Made by a program: the position numbers and the translations under genes. From Alphaproteobacteria bacterium (lineage in GTDB: Bacteria > Pseudomonadota > Alphaproteobacteria > Rhodobacterales > Rhodobacteraceae), in NCBI GenBank assembly GCA_003694465.1, contig RFKM01000059.1, positions 1 through 5,480 of the forward strand: DNA of 5,480 nucleotides, in the 5' to 3' direction. The first letter of the stretch is position 1. Every line of letters starts with the position of its first letter. Positions 4,350-5,480 of the stretch are shown here, piece after piece. The notes beneath the pieces were generated by a model. The model made no database searches and was not told where the DNA came from. It worked only from the letters and a program-made list of their open reading frames with translations.

Positions 4350-5480
4350 ATGAGTGAACCGAAAGCCAACGCCATGTGGGGCGGGCGCTTCTCGAAAGGC
4401 GTCGATTCGATCATGGAGGCGATCAACGCCTCGATCGGGTTCGACAAGCGCCTGGCCGCGCAAGACATCGCCGGCTCGCGGGCCCACGCCGCGATGCTCG
4501 CCGCGCAGGGTATCATTTCGGATAGGGATGCCGAGGCGATTCGGGAAGGGCTGGATACGATCCTGTCGGAAATCGAGGCCGGAACCTTTGCCTTTTCCAC
4601 CGCGCTCGAAGACATCCACATGAATGTCGAGGCGCGGCTCAAGGAACTGGTGGGCGCGCCGGCGGGGCGCCTGCACACCGCGCGTTCGCGCAACGATCAG
4701 GTGGCCACCGACTTCCGCCTCTGGGTGCGCGACCAGCACGACGCCGCCATCACCGGGCTCGAGGCGCTGATCCGCGCGCTGCTCGATCAGGCCGAGGCGG
4801 GGGCCGACTGGGTGATGCCGGGCTTCACCCATCTGCAGACCGCCCAGCCGGTGACATGGGGCCATCACATGATGGCCTATGTCGAGATGTTCGCCCGCGA
4901 CATCGGCCGTTTCCGCGATGCCCGCGCGCGGATGAACGAAAGCCCCCTCGGCGCCGCCGCGCTGGCCGGCACCGGCTTTCCGATCGACCGGGAGATGACC
5001 GCAAAAGCCCTCGGCTTCGACCGTCCGATGGCCAATTCGCTCGACGCCGTGTCCGACCGCGACTTCGCCCTCGAATTCCTCACCTCGGCGTCGATCTGCG
5101 CCATGCACCTTTCGCGCCTTTCCGAAGAGCTGGTGATCTGGTCCTCGGCGCAGTTCCGCTTTGTTACGATGTCCGACAGTTTCTCGACCGGCTCCTCGAT
5201 CATGCCGCAGAAGAAGAACCCCGACGCCGCCGAGCTGATCCGCGCCAAGATCGGCCGGGTGCTGGGGGCGACGGTGGCGCTGTTCACGGTGATGAAGGGG
5301 CTGCCGCTGGCCTATTCGAAGGACATGCAGGAAGACAAGGAACAGGTCTTTGACGCCGCCGATACCCTGATGCTTTCGCTCGCGGCGATGACCGGCATGA
5401 TCTCCGACCTCACCGCCCACCCCGACCGGCTGGAAGCGGCGGCCGCCAGCGGCTTTTCCACCGCCACCGACCTTGCCGAC
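4350..5480 (+). CDS. argH: Argininosuccinate lyase, C-terminus cut off by window edge
   Basis: Cleaves argininosuccinate to arginine and fumarate, the last step of arginine synthesis; cytosolic homotetramer of the fumarase/aspartase superfamily. The frame is open for 377 codons to the window edge. The family has about 460 residues, so some 80-90 C-terminal residues are missing. Visible: MWGGRFS (9-15), EDIHMNVE (87-94), [14 protein letters not shown] (108-121), the catalytic T160-H161 in [10 protein letters not shown], and the superfamily signature [12 protein letters not shown] (281-292). That signature contains the mobile-loop catalytic serine (S282/S283) and the substrate-binding lysine and asparagine. 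KDMQEDKE (324-331) is also characteristic. The ATG at 4350 is the natural start by homology. Its ribosome site is weak (GAGG at 4338-4341, eight bases away). It is divergent from the TlpA-like gene. What follows argH is outside the window. Confidence 0.97.
   Translation, partial: MSEPKANAMWGGRFSKGVDSIMEAINASIGFDKRLAAQDIAGSRAHAAMLAAQGIISDRDAEAIREGLDTILSEIEAGTFAFSTALEDIHMNVEARLKELVGAPAGRLHTARSRNDQVATDFRLWVRDQHDAAITGLEALIRALLDQAEAGADWVMPGFTHLQTAQPVTWGHHMMAYVEMFARDIGRFRDARARMNESPLGAAALAGTGFPIDREMTAKALGFDRPMANSLDAVSDRDFALEFLTSASICAMHLSRLSEELVIWSSAQFRFVTMSDSFSTGSSIMPQKKNPDAAELIRAKIGRVLGATVALFTVMKGLPLAYSKDMQEDKEQVFDAADTLMLSLAAMTGMISDLTAHPDRLEAAAASGFSTATDLAD

Noticed and set aside
3764..4693. Longer 309-residue version of the TlpA-like protein starting at 4693
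   Set aside because: The extra N-terminal part is antisense to argH, and it would bury a clear signal peptide that starts at 4324/4327 behind a ribosome site.
4164..5420. 418-codon minus-strand frame opposite argH
   Set aside because: argH is intact through all of its signature motifs. The antisense frame is low-complexity and Arg/Gly/His-rich, and it ends inside the TlpA-like gene in the wrong frame.
1..5480. A new defence, mobile or secondary-metabolite system
   Set aside because: Every gene-sized stretch belongs to a known housekeeping family with intact motifs. There are no integrases, transposases, terminal repeats, CRISPR repeats, toxin-antitoxin pairs or compositional breaks that I can see.

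Overview
The window is GC-rich, densely coded and looks like an ordinary chromosomal segment of an alphaproteobacterium, most likely a Rhodobacteraceae member (Rhodobacter/Paracoccus type). The basis is the style of the PHB-synthesis proteins, the PHB gene content and a CTGC-N3-GCAG operator-like site of the kind described for PhaR in that group. No taxonomic search could be run. I see no mobile element, CRISPR array, tRNA or rRNA, no phage gene and no clear sign of transfer.

Layout. Positions 1-3083 carry three genes on the minus strand, transcribed right to left. First is a single-domain EAL phosphodiesterase (2250-3083). Next is acetyl-CoA acetyltransferase phaA (762-1934). Last is acetoacetyl-CoA reductase phaB (628 down to the left edge, C-terminus cut off). 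phaA and phaB catalyse the two steps from acetyl-CoA to (R)-3-hydroxybutyryl-CoA, the monomer for poly-3-hydroxybutyrate. They are separated by 133 bp that holds a textbook intrinsic terminator with a C(UUCG)G loop, followed by TGC/GCA dyads and a weak candidate promoter. phaB is therefore probably at least partly uncoupled from phaA. Upstream of phaA, a perfect CTGC-ATT-GCAG palindrome sits in the spacer of a candidate sigma-70 promoter, which suggests repression of phaA by PhaR.

Positions 3084-3200 are a divergent control region between the EAL gene and tag. It holds an imperfect 21-bp direct repeat and a perfect 10-bp inverted repeat with a 12-bp spacer, neither of which I can assign to a known regulator. 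tag (3201-3761, plus strand) encodes 3-methyladenine DNA glycosylase I. It converges on a gene for an exported TlpA-like thioredoxin-fold protein (3764-4324, minus strand), with only two bases between the stop codons. That gene is in turn divergent from argH (argininosuccinate lyase, 4350 to the right edge, C-terminus missing), with about 25 bp between the two starts. The best argH promoter candidate lies inside the signal-peptide codons of the TlpA-like gene.

The genes belong to separate housekeeping tasks: carbon storage, c-di-GMP turnover, alkylation repair, envelope thiol redox chemistry and arginine synthesis. The noteworthy material is regulatory rather than a new multi-gene system, and I do not see a convincing undescribed system here.
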